64,000 bases of DNA from Streptomyces sp. NBC_01463. Lineage in GTDB: Bacteria > Actinomycetota > Actinomycetes > Streptomycetales > Streptomycetaceae. The position numbers and the translations under genes were made by a program. The notes beneath the pieces are model-generated. The model had not been told where the DNA came from. It worked only from the letters and a program-made list of their open reading frames with translations, and did not search any database. Below are positions 50,887-60,358 of the stretch, one piece after another; the stretch's first letter is position 1; each line of letters opens with the position of its first letter. The stretch spans positions 8,804,001-8,868,000 of the forward strand of contig CP109468.1 in NCBI GenBank assembly GCA_036227345.1, written 5' to 3'.

Positions 50887-51665
50887 ACCGCACCTGGAAA
50901 CGATCCACATGGGCACGGGAAGCAATCACCGCAGCCCTTCATGTCAGTCCCGGACCCACACCTGGTCCTTCAGCGTCAACCCCCGAAAGACGTCCGAAGC
51001 CGACCACTTAGGCACCGGCAGTGACAGGTGGGCCCTCGCCATCCCCGGGCGCTCGGTCAGCAGGGCGGCGAGATCGACCAGTGCCGCACCCGAACGGGTG
51101 AAGTCGCGGCTGCATTCGCCCGCGTCCAATCCGCAAGCTCTGCGTCTTCGAATGACAGATGGAGCGGGCTTCTCGGCGAGAGGCCCGCGTCAACGCTCGG
51201 GACCGGGTTCGTGACCTGGCAGGATCCGGCCCCGGGCGTGCACCACCCCACGCGTGCACCGGACCTGTCGGCGGTACTCGGCCACCACAGGACCGCGCCC
51301 CGGAGCCGACGCCGTCGGCCCCTGTTCGCGGCCCGAGGAGCCGGAACTCCTTTGGCGACGACCGCCGTTCGGTGCGCAGGTCTCGTCCCGGCCGAAGTTC
51401 TCCTCTCGTCGGGCCGGAGCGGGATCAGCGGTCTGCCAGTGCCTGCAGCTGGCAGACCGCACCACCGTCCTGATGGCGTCGGCACAGAGCAATGCGTACG
51501 GGAGTGTGTGAACCCCGGGGCACGTGGGTCGAGATGAGCGCACCGACGACACGAAGGTCTTGGGGGAGAGACGGATCGCAGGCCCGCGTTCTGAGCGATC
51601 TCCACTCGGCGGGCCCGCGCCGGCATTCTGGGGGCGGCTGGGTGATCTGTCTGTCGGCCGGCGTG
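50887..51665. other. Gap with a possible gene remnant and a perfect hairpin
   Basis: 779 bases without a confident gene. A leftward 61-codon frame (50944-51129, ending SASDVFRGLTLKDQVWVRD) reads like real protein sequence with good GC3 bias and may be the C-terminal remnant of a gene. A perfect 12-bp hairpin lies at 51428-51460. The rest shows mixed frames. Confidence 0.45.
51428..51460. repeat. Perfect 12-bp inverted repeat
   Basis: GCGGTCTGCCAG (51428-51439) and CTGGCAGACCGC (51449-51460) with a 9-base loop TGCCTGCAG. It stands alone, more than 200 bases from the nearest confident gene, so it is not an obvious terminator. Confidence 0.6.
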
Positions 51666-52097
51666 TCAGCTGGTGTGGCCGGTGGACATCAGCAGAGGCG
51701 GCACCATGTACGTTCTACCGGACGCGTTCTCAGGCAGCGGTACCCAGGTGAGACCTGTCATCCGGGGACAGTCACAGCCGAGCCCGTCGTCCATGCCGAG
51801 GACGGGCTCGCCCGGTGCCACGTCCATGCGGTAGCAAGCAGTCCATCCTGACGGGTACGGAACGTCGTACACGTATCGCACGGACATCGCGGCCAGGCCG
51901 GTCTCTTCGGCCACTTCGCGGATCACCGCGTCCTCCGGTGACTCGCCGGGCTCGATACCGCCTCCCGGAAGTGTCCAGTACTCCTGTCCGTCGTGGCGGC
52001 CCGATGGACCCATGCCTCGCTCACGCACCATCAAGACATGCCGGTCCCGAATGATCACCGCTGCCACCCGCCGCCTCCCTGTCACAGGACCGGTCAT
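51666..52097 (-). CDS. NUDIX hydrolase
   Basis: A 143-residue NUDIX protein with a complete NUDIX box: GGGIEPGE-x7-REVAEETGL, matching G-x5-E-x7-R-E-U-x-E-E-x-G-U. It would hydrolyse a nucleoside diphosphate-linked compound; specificity unknown. Its ATG overlaps the stop of the upstream XRE gene (ATGA), so the pair is co-translated. Confidence 0.9.
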   Translation of the reverse strand: MTGPVTGRRRVAAVIIRDRHVLMVRERGMGPSGRHDGQEYWTLPGGGIEPGESPEDAVIREVAEETGLAAMSVRYVYDVPYPSGWTACYRMDVAPGEPVLGMDDGLGCDCPRMTGLTWVPLPENASGRTYMVPPLLMSTGHTS

Positions 52098-52459
52098 GCC
52101 GGATCCGCCGGCGCCCCTTCAGCGGTTCCAGCGGACGAACACCCACTCTCCGGCCTCGGATGCGACACCGAACAGCTGGGGAGCTGAGTCTGATCGGGTA
52201 CGGCCTCCAGGGGGTCAGGCGGAAGCTCGAGATCCGTCAGATCGCGCGACGCGGGCACGATACTGCCCGGCATCCAGCCGAGAACCTCCTCGAAGCGGCG
52301 GGCCGCGATGGGAACCGGAGGTTGTCCGCGATCACTCTCGTGGAGCCTGATAGTTGCCTGACTCAACCCGGTGCGATGCGCAAGCTCCCTCACGGAGATG
52401 TTCTCGGCTTCCCGGAACTCGATGAGAGCCTTCGCCAGGCGTTCTGATTCTTCGCTCAT
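52094..52459 (-). CDS. XRE-type helix-turn-helix protein
   Basis: A 121-residue protein with a lambda-repressor-like HTH near the N-terminus (AENISVRELAHRTGLSQATIRLHE) and an acidic, Pro-rich C-terminal tail without known domain. The ATG at 52459 gives the usual XRE length. Its stop overlaps the NUDIX start. A paired regulator and NUDIX enzyme could form a small nucleotide-responsive unit, as in NrtR systems, but NrtR is a fused winged-helix type and differs from this. Confidence 0.8.
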   Translation of the reverse strand: MSEESERLAKALIEFREAENISVRELAHRTGLSQATIRLHESDRGQPPVPIAARRFEEVLGWMPGSIVPASRDLTDLELPPDPLEAVPDQTQLPSCSVSHPRPESGCSSAGTAEGAPADPA

Positions 52460-52716
52460 GACCCAAGGATTCCGCATCGCTGACGTTCGGTCAGCGGCCG
52501 GGTTGATCCGTACCCAACTCGCCCTTCCCGCTGCTCCTTCAGGAGCCGAGAGAGCTCTCGGTCGCCGGCTCGGAGCTTGTCTTGCGGGGCAGGTTTCGGG
52601 AGCTCGGTGCAGCAGGTCAGGGCGGCGGCCATGGCCAGGCTTCGGCTCCGTCAGGCGTTGCCGCATCACGTGCGGGACCTTGAGACCACGAGCAGCCCAT
52701 GGCAGGCTCATGTCGC

Positions 52717-53301
52717 ATGATCGATGAGTTCGTGAAAGACAACCTGCACGGGAGACTGCGGCGGGACCGCAAGGCGCTGCTCTGGAAACTCGACGGCTTG
52801 TCCGAATACGACGCCCGCCGACCTTTGACAGCGACCGGGACCAACCTCCTCGGCCTGGTCAAACACGTGGCCACCGTCGAGGCCAGGTACTTCGGCGAGG
52901 TCTTCGACCGCCCTTCCCCGGAACCGCTTTCCCGATGGCAGGACTCCGACGGCAGCGATCAGTGGGCGACTGAGGACGAGACCCGCGATCAGATCATCGC
53001 GTTCTACCGGCGTACGTGGGAACACTCGGACGCGACGATCAACGAGCTTGCCCTCGATGCCCCCGGCCATGTGCCGTGGTGGCCGGAGCCCTATCTCAAC
53101 ACGAACCTGTTCGCCGTCATGGTCCATGTCCTCGGCGAGTCCATCAGGCATGCCGGTCATGCCGACATCCTGCGCGAGGGCGTCGACGGCCGGACCGGGT
53201 TGCGGCCCGAGAGCGAGCAGCCGATCGACGAGGAAGCCCGTGCGGCGTACTGCGCGAAGATCGAGCAGGCCGCCAGGTCGGCCGCACCCATCAAGGCGTA
53301 G
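52717..53301 (+). CDS. DinB/DUF664 family protein
   Basis: A 194-residue four-helix DinB-like protein. It shows LLWKLDGLSEYDARRPLTATGTNLLGLVKHVATVEARYF (His in the first metal site) and VMVHVLGESIRHAGHADILRE (His pair), with YCAKIEQAA at the end. This is the actinobacterial DUF664 group, putative metal- and thiol-dependent enzymes. Function not established. ATG at 52717 aligns with the family start. Confidence 0.85.
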   Translation: MIDEFVKDNLHGRLRRDRKALLWKLDGLSEYDARRPLTATGTNLLGLVKHVATVEARYFGEVFDRPSPEPLSRWQDSDGSDQWATEDETRDQIIAFYRRTWEHSDATINELALDAPGHVPWWPEPYLNTNLFAVMVHVLGESIRHAGHADILREGVDGRTGLRPESEQPIDEEARAAYCAKIEQAARSAAPIKA

Positions 53302-53436
53302 AGGATTCTCATGTGACTTGATGTTCGTGCAGGCGATCTCGCGCCGTCTCCTGGTGCGAACCGCTCACAGCATTCGTAGCCACTGACTTCGCGTTCTCGA
53401 CGGAGCGCAGCGCGTCTGCTCGGCTAGGGTGCGACC

Positions 53437-53976
53437 ATGGCCACCGCCCGCGCCCGCGAACCCGTCCTGTTGGATCCCAAGGGCCCGGTGATCACAGCGA
53501 TCGCGTGCACCGTGGGCGCGGTCCTGTTCCTGGGTGCGGGAGGGGCCTTCGTCTATGTCGGCGTCCACACTGTTGCCGACCTCGACGAGCCCGGCGATGG
53601 GTGGGTGTGGGCTGGCGCCGGCCTCGCCCTGGCCGCGGCGTTCGTCGCCTGCGTCGGGATGTCCACCATCCTTTCCGCCCGCGAGGAACGACGGGCGACG
53701 CTCCAGCTGGCCGCCCTCGGCGTCGACGCGACGGCCCTGGTTCTGGCAGTCGCCTCCGCCCCGCCGACCAACGACGACCACTACCAGGTCCGGCTCTTGA
53801 TGCGTATCAGCGGCCCCGGTTTCGAACCCTTCGAGTGTGCGAACGAAGTCCTGAAGTACCGGTTCGGCAGCGCCACTCAGGGGACGGTGCTGCCCGCCCG
53901 GGTCAATCCGGCCACTCGCGCATTCACCATCGAGCGACCTCCTGCGCCTCCGGCCCCTGCAACCGGAAGCGCATAG
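53437..53976 (+). CDS. Two-helix membrane protein, DUF3592-like
   Basis: A 179-residue protein with two hydrophobic helices (VITAIACTVGAVLFLGAGGAFVY and WAGAGLALAAAFVACVG-like, about residues 18-70) and a C-terminal beta domain. That domain contains ATALVLAVASAPPTNDDHYQVRLLMRI and GTVLPARVNPATRAFTIE, in the style of DUF3592. Function unknown. TAGGGT lies 6 bases before the ATG, so a leaderless transcript is possible. Confidence 0.7.
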   Translation: MATARAREPVLLDPKGPVITAIACTVGAVLFLGAGGAFVYVGVHTVADLDEPGDGWVWAGAGLALAAAFVACVGMSTILSAREERRATLQLAALGVDATALVLAVASAPPTNDDHYQVRLLMRISGPGFEPFECANEVLKYRFGSATQGTVLPARVNPATRAFTIERPPAPPAPATGSA

Positions 53977-54243
53977 CGAGGACGCGGTGCCCTGCCGGTA
54001 GCAGCAGCGGCGTACCAGGCCGATGTCATCGATGACGGCCGCCTTCGAACCGCGTCGCGGTGCTCACCGCACCCTGTGCGCAGGTGGGCCGATCTCGACG
54101 AGCGTCACCGTGACCAGCTCGCCTTCATCGACGAGCTGATCCGGGGAGCCGTTCGGCTTGTCAGCCAGATCTCCTAGAGATGAAGGAACCCCCGCAAACG
54201 TGGGGATGCCTCGCGGACGGCGCGGCCTGGTGCCGGCCCCGCG

Positions 54244-55533
54244 TCAGTACACCGTGTCCTGCTGGTCCGGTACGACGCTGCCGTCGCCACGCCGCACGGG
54301 GCCGAACGTGCCGTCTTGCTCGGTGTAGGCGGCGGACGAGCAGGGATAGGCCGTGGTCCTGCGGGGCAGCGGCTCGATGAACATCGGGTTCACGACCCAG
54401 CGGCCGTCGGCGTTGTCGTAGGCGCGGCACATCACCTCGTTCTTGTTGCGGTTGAGCACGAGGTGCGCGCCCGTGGCGTCGCCGACGAACGTCACGTCGG
54501 TGTCGGCGTCACCACCGCCGAGCGTGATCCGCCGGTGGGGGGCCTGCTGGTTCCAGGCGGCCCGGCCCTTGATCCCGTAGATCTCCTGATTGATCCAGCA
54601 ACGCTTGCCGTCGATGTACGGGATGGCCTCGCCCTGGGTGACACCCACCCCGCCGCAGCCCTCGTTCCTGGTCGTGATGCGGCCCTTGGCGTCGAGCACG
54701 GAGCGGATGGCGACGGTGTGCGCGCGGTCGATTCCGATACCGCGCGACCAGACCTCGGTGACCGGCTCGGAACCCGCCGAGACGATCCAGACGTCGAATC
54801 CGGCCTTCTGCAGCGTACGGACGAGGTCACGTTGCTGTTCGTAGTACCGGACGTAGGCCGGAAGGACGTGGGTGCCGACGGTGCGGGTCGCACCGACAGG
54901 CGCGGCGAGGGCCTCCGTGCGGGCGGCCGCGGTGTACGCGCGCAGTTCGGGGACGGTGTGTCCGGCGAACAGTTGGGGCACCCAAGCGTACTGCGGGACG
55001 GTACGGCGGTGGTTCCACTTCCCCGCGAAGGCGGCCTCGCCGCTCATCGTGGTGCCGTCCTCACGGATCTGGAGGATCTCGTCGGCGCAGCGGGCGTTGG
55101 TGGAGGTGGGCAGGGGCGCTCCCACCGCGACGTCGGTGCCACAGGCCTGGGTGAGGGCCCTGTTCGCGGTGTCGGTCAGCCACTTGCTGGTGTCCTTCCA
55201 GCGGGCGGGCCGAAGGATCTTGTCGTGCCGCAGGGACCAGCTGATGGTGGCATCGGTGACGTCGTTCTTGGTGATGGTGTTGTCCCAGTCGAACGCCGCG
55301 ACCGGGCGCGGCCCGCCCCTGCCGTGGCAGGTGCCGCGCTCGTCGATCACGCGCTGCAGCTGGGCCCGGTTGCCGCCGTACCAGGGGAGATCGTCGGAGA
55401 GTTGGGGGCAGCGGGCCGTCGGCGTCACGGACGAGCGACCGGCCGGGGCGGCGGCCACGGGGCCGGCTGCGGCCGCGACCGCGAGTACGGCCGTCACGGC
55501 TGAGGTCCACGCGAGAACAAGTCGGGTACGCAT
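54244..55533 (-). CDS. Secreted HAD-superfamily phosphatase-like protein
   Basis: A 429-residue protein with an N-terminal signal peptide (MRTRLVLAWTSAVTAVLAVA, cleavage near PVAAA). HAD motif I is AAFDWDNTITKND (Asp82, Asp84) and motif IV is ADTDVTFVGDATGAHLVLN; a long cap region lies between. Secreted HAD proteins with this layout are related to phosphocholine phosphatase-like enzymes, but the substrate is not determined. ATG at 55533 gives the signal peptide. The downstream region holds a small solitary hairpin. Confidence 0.8.
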   Translation of the reverse strand: MRTRLVLAWTSAVTAVLAVAAAAGPVAAAPAGRSSVTPTARCPQLSDDLPWYGGNRAQLQRVIDERGTCHGRGGPRPVAAFDWDNTITKNDVTDATISWSLRHDKILRPARWKDTSKWLTDTANRALTQACGTDVAVGAPLPTSTNARCADEILQIREDGTTMSGEAAFAGKWNHRRTVPQYAWVPQLFAGHTVPELRAYTAAARTEALAAPVGATRTVGTHVLPAYVRYYEQQRDLVRTLQKAGFDVWIVSAGSEPVTEVWSRGIGIDRAHTVAIRSVLDAKGRITTRNEGCGGVGVTQGEAIPYIDGKRCWINQEIYGIKGRAAWNQQAPHRRITLGGGDADTDVTFVGDATGAHLVLNRNKNEVMCRAYDNADGRWVVNPMFIEPLPRRTTAYPCSSAAYTEQDGTFGPVRRGDGSVVPDQQDTVY

Positions 55534-55965
55534 GCGAGTGGACCGTACATCAATGTTTCGGTGATGTAGAGGGGGCACGCTCCACTCCGTGGACGCGAGC
55601 TGAGGGGCAGTCACCCCCTGCTACTCGGGGTGTTCAGCGGTCGCCAGGCCGGCAGGCAGCCACCTCTGGCCGGCCTCGCGGCGGGCGGTGCGGAGGTGCT
55701 GATCACGAACCTGCCGGCGGTGCATTCGAACCAGGCCTCTCGTGCGTCTGACAACGAGGATCCGCCTGGCAGCCGACAACTGCTGTCACCCGCTGGCCTT
55801 CGACCACGGTCGAGCGGTGCATCAACAAGCAGGAACCGGCGTGCGAGCAGCGGGCCTGGCACCGGCGTGGCCTGGGCGGCGAGTTCCGGCGCCCGGGCTG
55901 AGGAGAAGCCGGTCCGGCCGGATCGGGATCTGATCCGGCCGTCCGGGACGGTTTCCTCGGTGTCG
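55534..55965. other. Gap between two secreted-enzyme genes
   Basis: 432 bases with no recognised gene. A CACCCC/GGGGTG inverted repeat (55612-55632) is present. Both neighbours read leftward, so this contains the HAD gene promoter and the end of the metallohydrolase transcript. Confidence 0.5.
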
Positions 55966-58032
55966 TCAGTCGCTGTAGACGCCGACCTCTTGGAGCGAGT
56001 AGCCCCACTTGGTTCCGCGCTCCAGGCCGTGGATGCGTACGTAGCGCGCCTGAGCCTGGGCGGGCCATGCTGTGTCCAGCCCGCCGTCACCGGAGGCCGT
56101 GGACCATGCGGTCTGCCAGTTCTTGCCGTCCTGCGACAGCTCGATGCGGTACGACTTCGCGTATGCCGCCTCCCAGTCGAGAGTCACGCGCTTGATCGGC
56201 TTCGCGGACCCGAGGTCGATCCGCAGCCACTGGTCGTCCGTCCACTCACTGGCCCAGCGGGTGCCATGGTCTCCGTCCACGGCCTGACCGGGGGCGAAGC
56301 TGACGACCGGATTCCACCACTCCGACGTGGACGCCGAGGCGGCCGAACCCGAGGCCAGATTTACTCCGGACCGGTGCTTCTCGGCGTTCCCCCAGGTGCG
56401 CAGATACGACTCGGCTCCCGTGAAGAGGTCGTCCACGACTTCCTGGCCGCCGACGATGCGGATGTCCTCGATCCAGTCCGGGACTGTGCCGTAGTGCGCC
56501 GCGCCGTCCGTGTTGAAGTCCCACGTGCGCTCGCCGGTGGTCTGCCTGTCGATCACCGAGCCGCCGTCCGTGCTGCGGAAGGGGTACTCCACCGGGTTGG
56601 GGACGCTCCCGCCCCGCGGGGCCGGCCAGCCGCCGACACCGTTCATGTCGGTGCCGTAGCCGTAGCCGACCTGGTACTTCTCGCGCAGCGCGTTCGTACG
56701 CTCGGCCTCCGCGCTGAACGCCGCGGAGCCGCTCATGTACTGGGCGGCGAACCCGCCGAGCTTGTAGAGCCGTTCGGTCCAGCCCAGGTCCATCCAGCTG
56801 TGCGAGGAGACGGCGCCCGGGTACGACTCGGACTCCAGGACATCGAAGGCCTGATCCGCGGCCTTGACGCTCATGTGGTCGAGTTCCAGCATCATGTGGC
56901 GCTTCATCATTCCGCGTACCGCGTATTCACCCAGGCTGGTCAGCCCGCGGGTGTTGCACTGCGCGCCCGAGGCGTACGTGGGGACGGCCACCCCGCTCGG
57001 CAGCAACTTCTGCGCCTCCGCCGCCACGGCGTTTCCGATGGGGTTGTCATGCTGAGGGCCTCGGCAGGTCTCCGTCTTCCAGAAGGTGCCCGTCGACAGG
57101 AACTGGCCCACGTTGATCGCCGTACCGAGTGCGCCGGAGTCGTACCGCACCCCGCACAGGGCGTTGTCGAACTTGTGGCACAGGAACATGCTGCTCACGC
57201 CCAGCTCGTGCAGTTCGTCCAGGCCGCGGTCGATGTCCTCCTTGCTGCACTGCGCGATGTCCAGGATCTGCTTGCAGCCGAACGGCTCGGATGTCTCGAC
57301 CCCCAGGACGACGGCCAGCTTGCCCTGCTCGATGACCGCGCGGGCCTGCGCGCTGCTGGTGATGATCCGGAACCAGCCTTTGCCCGGGCCGCCGTACATC
57401 TTGTCGATGAAGGCCTGCATGTCGTACGACTTCTTCGCCTCGAGACGGATGGCGGTCATCTCGTCACAACCGCGGTCCTTGAAGAAGTAGACCGAGCAGA
57501 TCACGCCGTTGGTGACGAGGTCGTTGACCAGCACCCGCTGGCCGCCGCGCCAGGCCCGCTCGATATTGGCGTAGTAGTTCTGCTGGTGGGTCAGCGAGTC
57601 GTGGGCGGGCCAGTCCCTGAAGGTGGGCCACCCGGTCGGGTCGTGCCTGCCGTCGCCACCCTTGGTGATGAAGTCGAAGACGGCGAGCGAGCCGTCGGGG
57701 TAGTGCTCGGGGCAGTCCTTGAGCGCATCGGCGACGCCCTGCTCCGAGAACGGCTTGCCGCAGATGAGCCGCCCGCCGAAGCCCTCGTTGGCCATGATGT
57801 GGTCGTGGGCGTCGACGAAGCCTCGTACGCGCCCCTGGGTGTCGGTGCCCTTGAAGGGCTCACCCGTGACGTTGATCTGTGCGTCGGGCTCGGGCCGCGA
57901 GGTCGGGTTCCACCAACCGGGGTCGGGCTCCGCCGCGGAGCTGGGCATCGGGCCGAGGACCAGGGACAACACGGCGAGGAGCAGCGACACCACCGTGAGG
58001 GATCTGAATCTGCGGCGCGGAGGTCGAGCCAT
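55966..58032 (-). CDS. Secreted metallohydrolase-like protein with C-terminal discoidin domain
   Basis: A 688-residue protein with a basic N-terminus and signal peptide (cleavage near MPSSA). The catalytic part (about residues 60-540) begins FVDAHDHIMANEGFGG with an HxH-like metal site. It continues with WPAHDSLTHQQNYYANIERAW, MMLELDHMSVKAADQAFDVLE and GAVSSHSWMDLGWTE, which resemble membrane dipeptidase/amidohydrolase metal-ligand positions. A C-terminal F5/8 discoidin domain (about 545-688) ends SLQEVGVYSD. Similar Streptomyces proteins are uncharacterised. ATG 58032 follows GGTGATGG; GTG 58041 and ATG 58038 are alternatives. Confidence 0.78.
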   Translation of the reverse strand: MARPPRRRFRSLTVVSLLLAVLSLVLGPMPSSAAEPDPGWWNPTSRPEPDAQINVTGEPFKGTDTQGRVRGFVDAHDHIMANEGFGGRLICGKPFSEQGVADALKDCPEHYPDGSLAVFDFITKGGDGRHDPTGWPTFRDWPAHDSLTHQQNYYANIERAWRGGQRVLVNDLVTNGVICSVYFFKDRGCDEMTAIRLEAKKSYDMQAFIDKMYGGPGKGWFRIITSSAQARAVIEQGKLAVVLGVETSEPFGCKQILDIAQCSKEDIDRGLDELHELGVSSMFLCHKFDNALCGVRYDSGALGTAINVGQFLSTGTFWKTETCRGPQHDNPIGNAVAAEAQKLLPSGVAVPTYASGAQCNTRGLTSLGEYAVRGMMKRHMMLELDHMSVKAADQAFDVLESESYPGAVSSHSWMDLGWTERLYKLGGFAAQYMSGSAAFSAEAERTNALREKYQVGYGYGTDMNGVGGWPAPRGGSVPNPVEYPFRSTDGGSVIDRQTTGERTWDFNTDGAAHYGTVPDWIEDIRIVGGQEVVDDLFTGAESYLRTWGNAEKHRSGVNLASGSAASASTSEWWNPVVSFAPGQAVDGDHGTRWASEWTDDQWLRIDLGSAKPIKRVTLDWEAAYAKSYRIELSQDGKNWQTAWSTASGDGGLDTAWPAQAQARYVRIHGLERGTKWGYSLQEVGVYSD

Positions 58033-58855
58033 GGCCATCACCCACTTTGATTGACATGTCCACTGAAGTTACTGACGAGTTATCAGAATCGCGACCACCG
58101 CCGGCACAGTCAACGGTCCGGACAGATAAACATGAGGATTTCTCAACTTTCCTGAACCCGCCTACGTGCTGGGCCGGTTGGAGTTGATCGAGTATCGAAG
58201 TCGAGTGGCGGGAGGGGTGCTGAGGTGCTGCTGACCCAGCACGTTCACGACGGCATTCGTGTCCGCGTGGAACTGATGGGTACTGCCGACGGGCGTGCCG
58301 GTCCCGGCGCCACCGCTCGATGCGCCGGCTGTGTTCCGGCACGCGATGGCGCACGCCGCTGATCTCGTCACGGGCCGATGCAAGCGCGCTCGCGGCTCGG
58401 CACACGTAAGGTCGGCGCGGCCGAGACACAGGAGATCTCGCGGTCGGCCACACCTTCGTGCGGGCGTACGGGGCCACGGAGTCCTTCGGGACCGGTTCGC
58501 CGATCGGCGACCGTGCATCACGGGATCCGATGCGCAACGGTGATGAGATCCTCGCGGGCCATGCTGGACAGCATCCGCACCGCCAAGCTCACGGTGGACA
58601 TGGTGGCGTTGTCCATCGGGGCCGTCACGACTGGTTGACCGTGCTGGTGGAGTTTGGTCCGAGGGCTGCTGCCGAGCAGTGAGTGCGTGCCGCGCAGCCG
58701 GAGGAGATCCATCCGCTTCGGGGAGGACATCCCGTGGAGCGTGCGTGGGTGCCGAGCGGCGGGGTACCGGATGTAACTCCTGCCGCAATCTCAGTCAGCG
58801 CGCTTTTCGCGTGCGGTTGCTTGCGGCCCGAAACGACAGAAGGCCCGGGGACTGG
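58033..58855. other. Gap before the antiporter gene
   Basis: About 820 bases. The part next to the metallohydrolase gene (58050-58150) is AT-richer and probably holds its promoter. A leftward frame around 58518-58640 (ending STVSLAVRMLSSMAREDLIT) reads like a short protein remnant, but no family is recognised. Confidence 0.45.
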
Positions 58856-60115
58856 ATGACGTTGGCGCACGGCATATACGTGGCAGCAGGCATTGGTATC
58901 CTCCTGGCCGCAGTCCTCCCCCCGGTGGTGCACCGGCGTCCGTTCTCCCTTCCGATGGTGTTCCTGATCGCGGGCGCCGCGGCGGTCCTGCTGCCGCTGG
59001 GCGTGCCCGTCGTGGACCCCGTACGTGACCGGGTCTGGGTCGAGCATGCGACGGAGGTCTGCGTGATCGTGTCGCTGATGGGCGCGGGTCTGGCGATCGA
59101 CAGGCCGTTCGGTTGGCGTGCGTGGGCAGGAGCCTGGCGTTTCGTGGGTGTTGCCCTTCCGCTCACCATCGCCGCCATGGGGGTCCTGGGCTGGTGGCTC
59201 ATGGACTGGCCCCCGGCGGTGGCCCTGCTGCTCGCGGCGGCGCTGTCGCCCACCGATCCTGTGCTGGCCGCCGAAGTACGGGTCGGGGAGCCCACGAGCG
59301 GCGAGGACGAGGAGGACGAGGAGGAGGTGCGGTTCACGCTGACGTCCGAGGCCGGTCTCAACGACGGCCTGGCCCTGCCGTTCGTACTCGCCGCCATAGC
59401 GCTGGCGACCGCGGCCGGTGATGGCTGGTCCGCGGACTGGATCGGTCACTGGCTGCTGGTCGACGTACTGCTGCGAGCAGCCGTCGGGCTGATCGCGGGA
59501 GTGGCCGTCGGCCGTCTGCTCGGCTGGCTGTTCTTCCGCTCCCCACACGTGCGCCTCTCGCACCAGATGGAAGGATTCACGGCCCTCGGCGCCACCTTCA
59601 CCGCCTACGGGGTCACCGAGTTGGTACACGGATACGGCTTCCTCGCGGTGTTCGTCGCGGCCTGCACCATCCGGACCGCCGAACGCAGCCACGGGTACCA
59701 CCAAGTGCTGCACGGCTTCAGTGAACAGATCGAGCGACTGCTGACCGCCGTGCTGCTCTTTCTCCTCGGCGGCTACCTGGTTGCCGACGGACTGTCGGTC
59801 CTCGGTCCGCGCGAAGTTCTCCTGGGAATCGTCCTCATCATCGTGATCCGCCCGCTCGCCGGTGCTGCCGCCCAACTGGGGTTTCCGGTCGGGCGGCGCG
59901 AGCGAGCGGTCACGGCCCTGTTCGGCATCCGGGGGATCGGATCGCTCTTCTATCTCGCGTACGCGCTGGGAGAGGGGCCGTTCAGCAGGTACGCCGACGA
60001 GCTGTGGGCGGTTGCGGCGTTCACGGTCCTCGCCTCGGTGCTCCTGCACGGCGTGACCGCCACGCCTGTGATCAGGTACCTGGACCAACAGGGTTCCCGG
60101 AGTCCGCGGGCATAG
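58856..60115 (+). CDS. Cation/proton antiporter (CPA1/NhaP-like)
   Basis: A 419-residue membrane protein with about 12 helices. The CPA1 landmarks are ALSPTDPVLAAEVRVGEP, TSEAGLNDGLALPFVLAA and RRERAVTALFGIRGIGSLFYLAYAL. An acidic cytoplasmic loop (GEDEEDEEEV) follows the TDP motif. It would exchange Na+ or K+ for H+. ATG at 58856 follows GGGGAC; the long upstream extension of the frame lacks hydrophobic or conserved sequence. Confidence 0.9.
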   Translation: MTLAHGIYVAAGIGILLAAVLPPVVHRRPFSLPMVFLIAGAAAVLLPLGVPVVDPVRDRVWVEHATEVCVIVSLMGAGLAIDRPFGWRAWAGAWRFVGVALPLTIAAMGVLGWWLMDWPPAVALLLAAALSPTDPVLAAEVRVGEPTSGEDEEDEEEVRFTLTSEAGLNDGLALPFVLAAIALATAAGDGWSADWIGHWLLVDVLLRAAVGLIAGVAVGRLLGWLFFRSPHVRLSHQMEGFTALGATFTAYGVTELVHGYGFLAVFVAACTIRTAERSHGYHQVLHGFSEQIERLLTAVLLFLLGGYLVADGLSVLGPREVLLGIVLIIVIRPLAGAAAQLGFPVGRRERAVTALFGIRGIGSLFYLAYALGEGPFSRYADELWAVAAFTVLASVLLHGVTATPVIRYLDQQGSRSPRA

Positions 60116-60358
60116 CGCGGGTCTCGGCGAGCGAGTTCCGGGCCGAGGCATGGAGGCCGGGACCCGCTGCGTACCTCAGGTCACCGGGAGTCGCCTCGCC
60201 CTGCCTCTCGGCAGGGGTGTGTACGAGGCCGACCGGGTAATCGTGACCGTTCAGCACCTGCTGCGGGAACGCGCCGAGACTTGAGCCCTGGGTGAGGGCG
60301 CCGACCGCATTCCGGCCCGGGGGATGTCTTGCGGGTCAGGCCGCGTAGCCTCGACTGC

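Noticed and set aside
54180..54215. Possible CRISPR repeat (CCCCCGCAAACGTGGGGATG resembles type I-E repeats)
   Set aside because: Only one copy is present, with no spacer-repeat pattern and no cas genes. It is better read as a chance or terminator-like hairpin.
55700..55740. T-loop-like sequence GGTTCGAAT on the minus strand suggesting a tRNA
   Set aside because: The flanking bases do not pair into a T-stem, and no anticodon or acceptor stem can be drawn.
58458..58682. 74-codon rightward frame before the antiporter
   Set aside because: Gly/His-rich composition is typical of a shadow frame, with no motif or ribosome-binding site.
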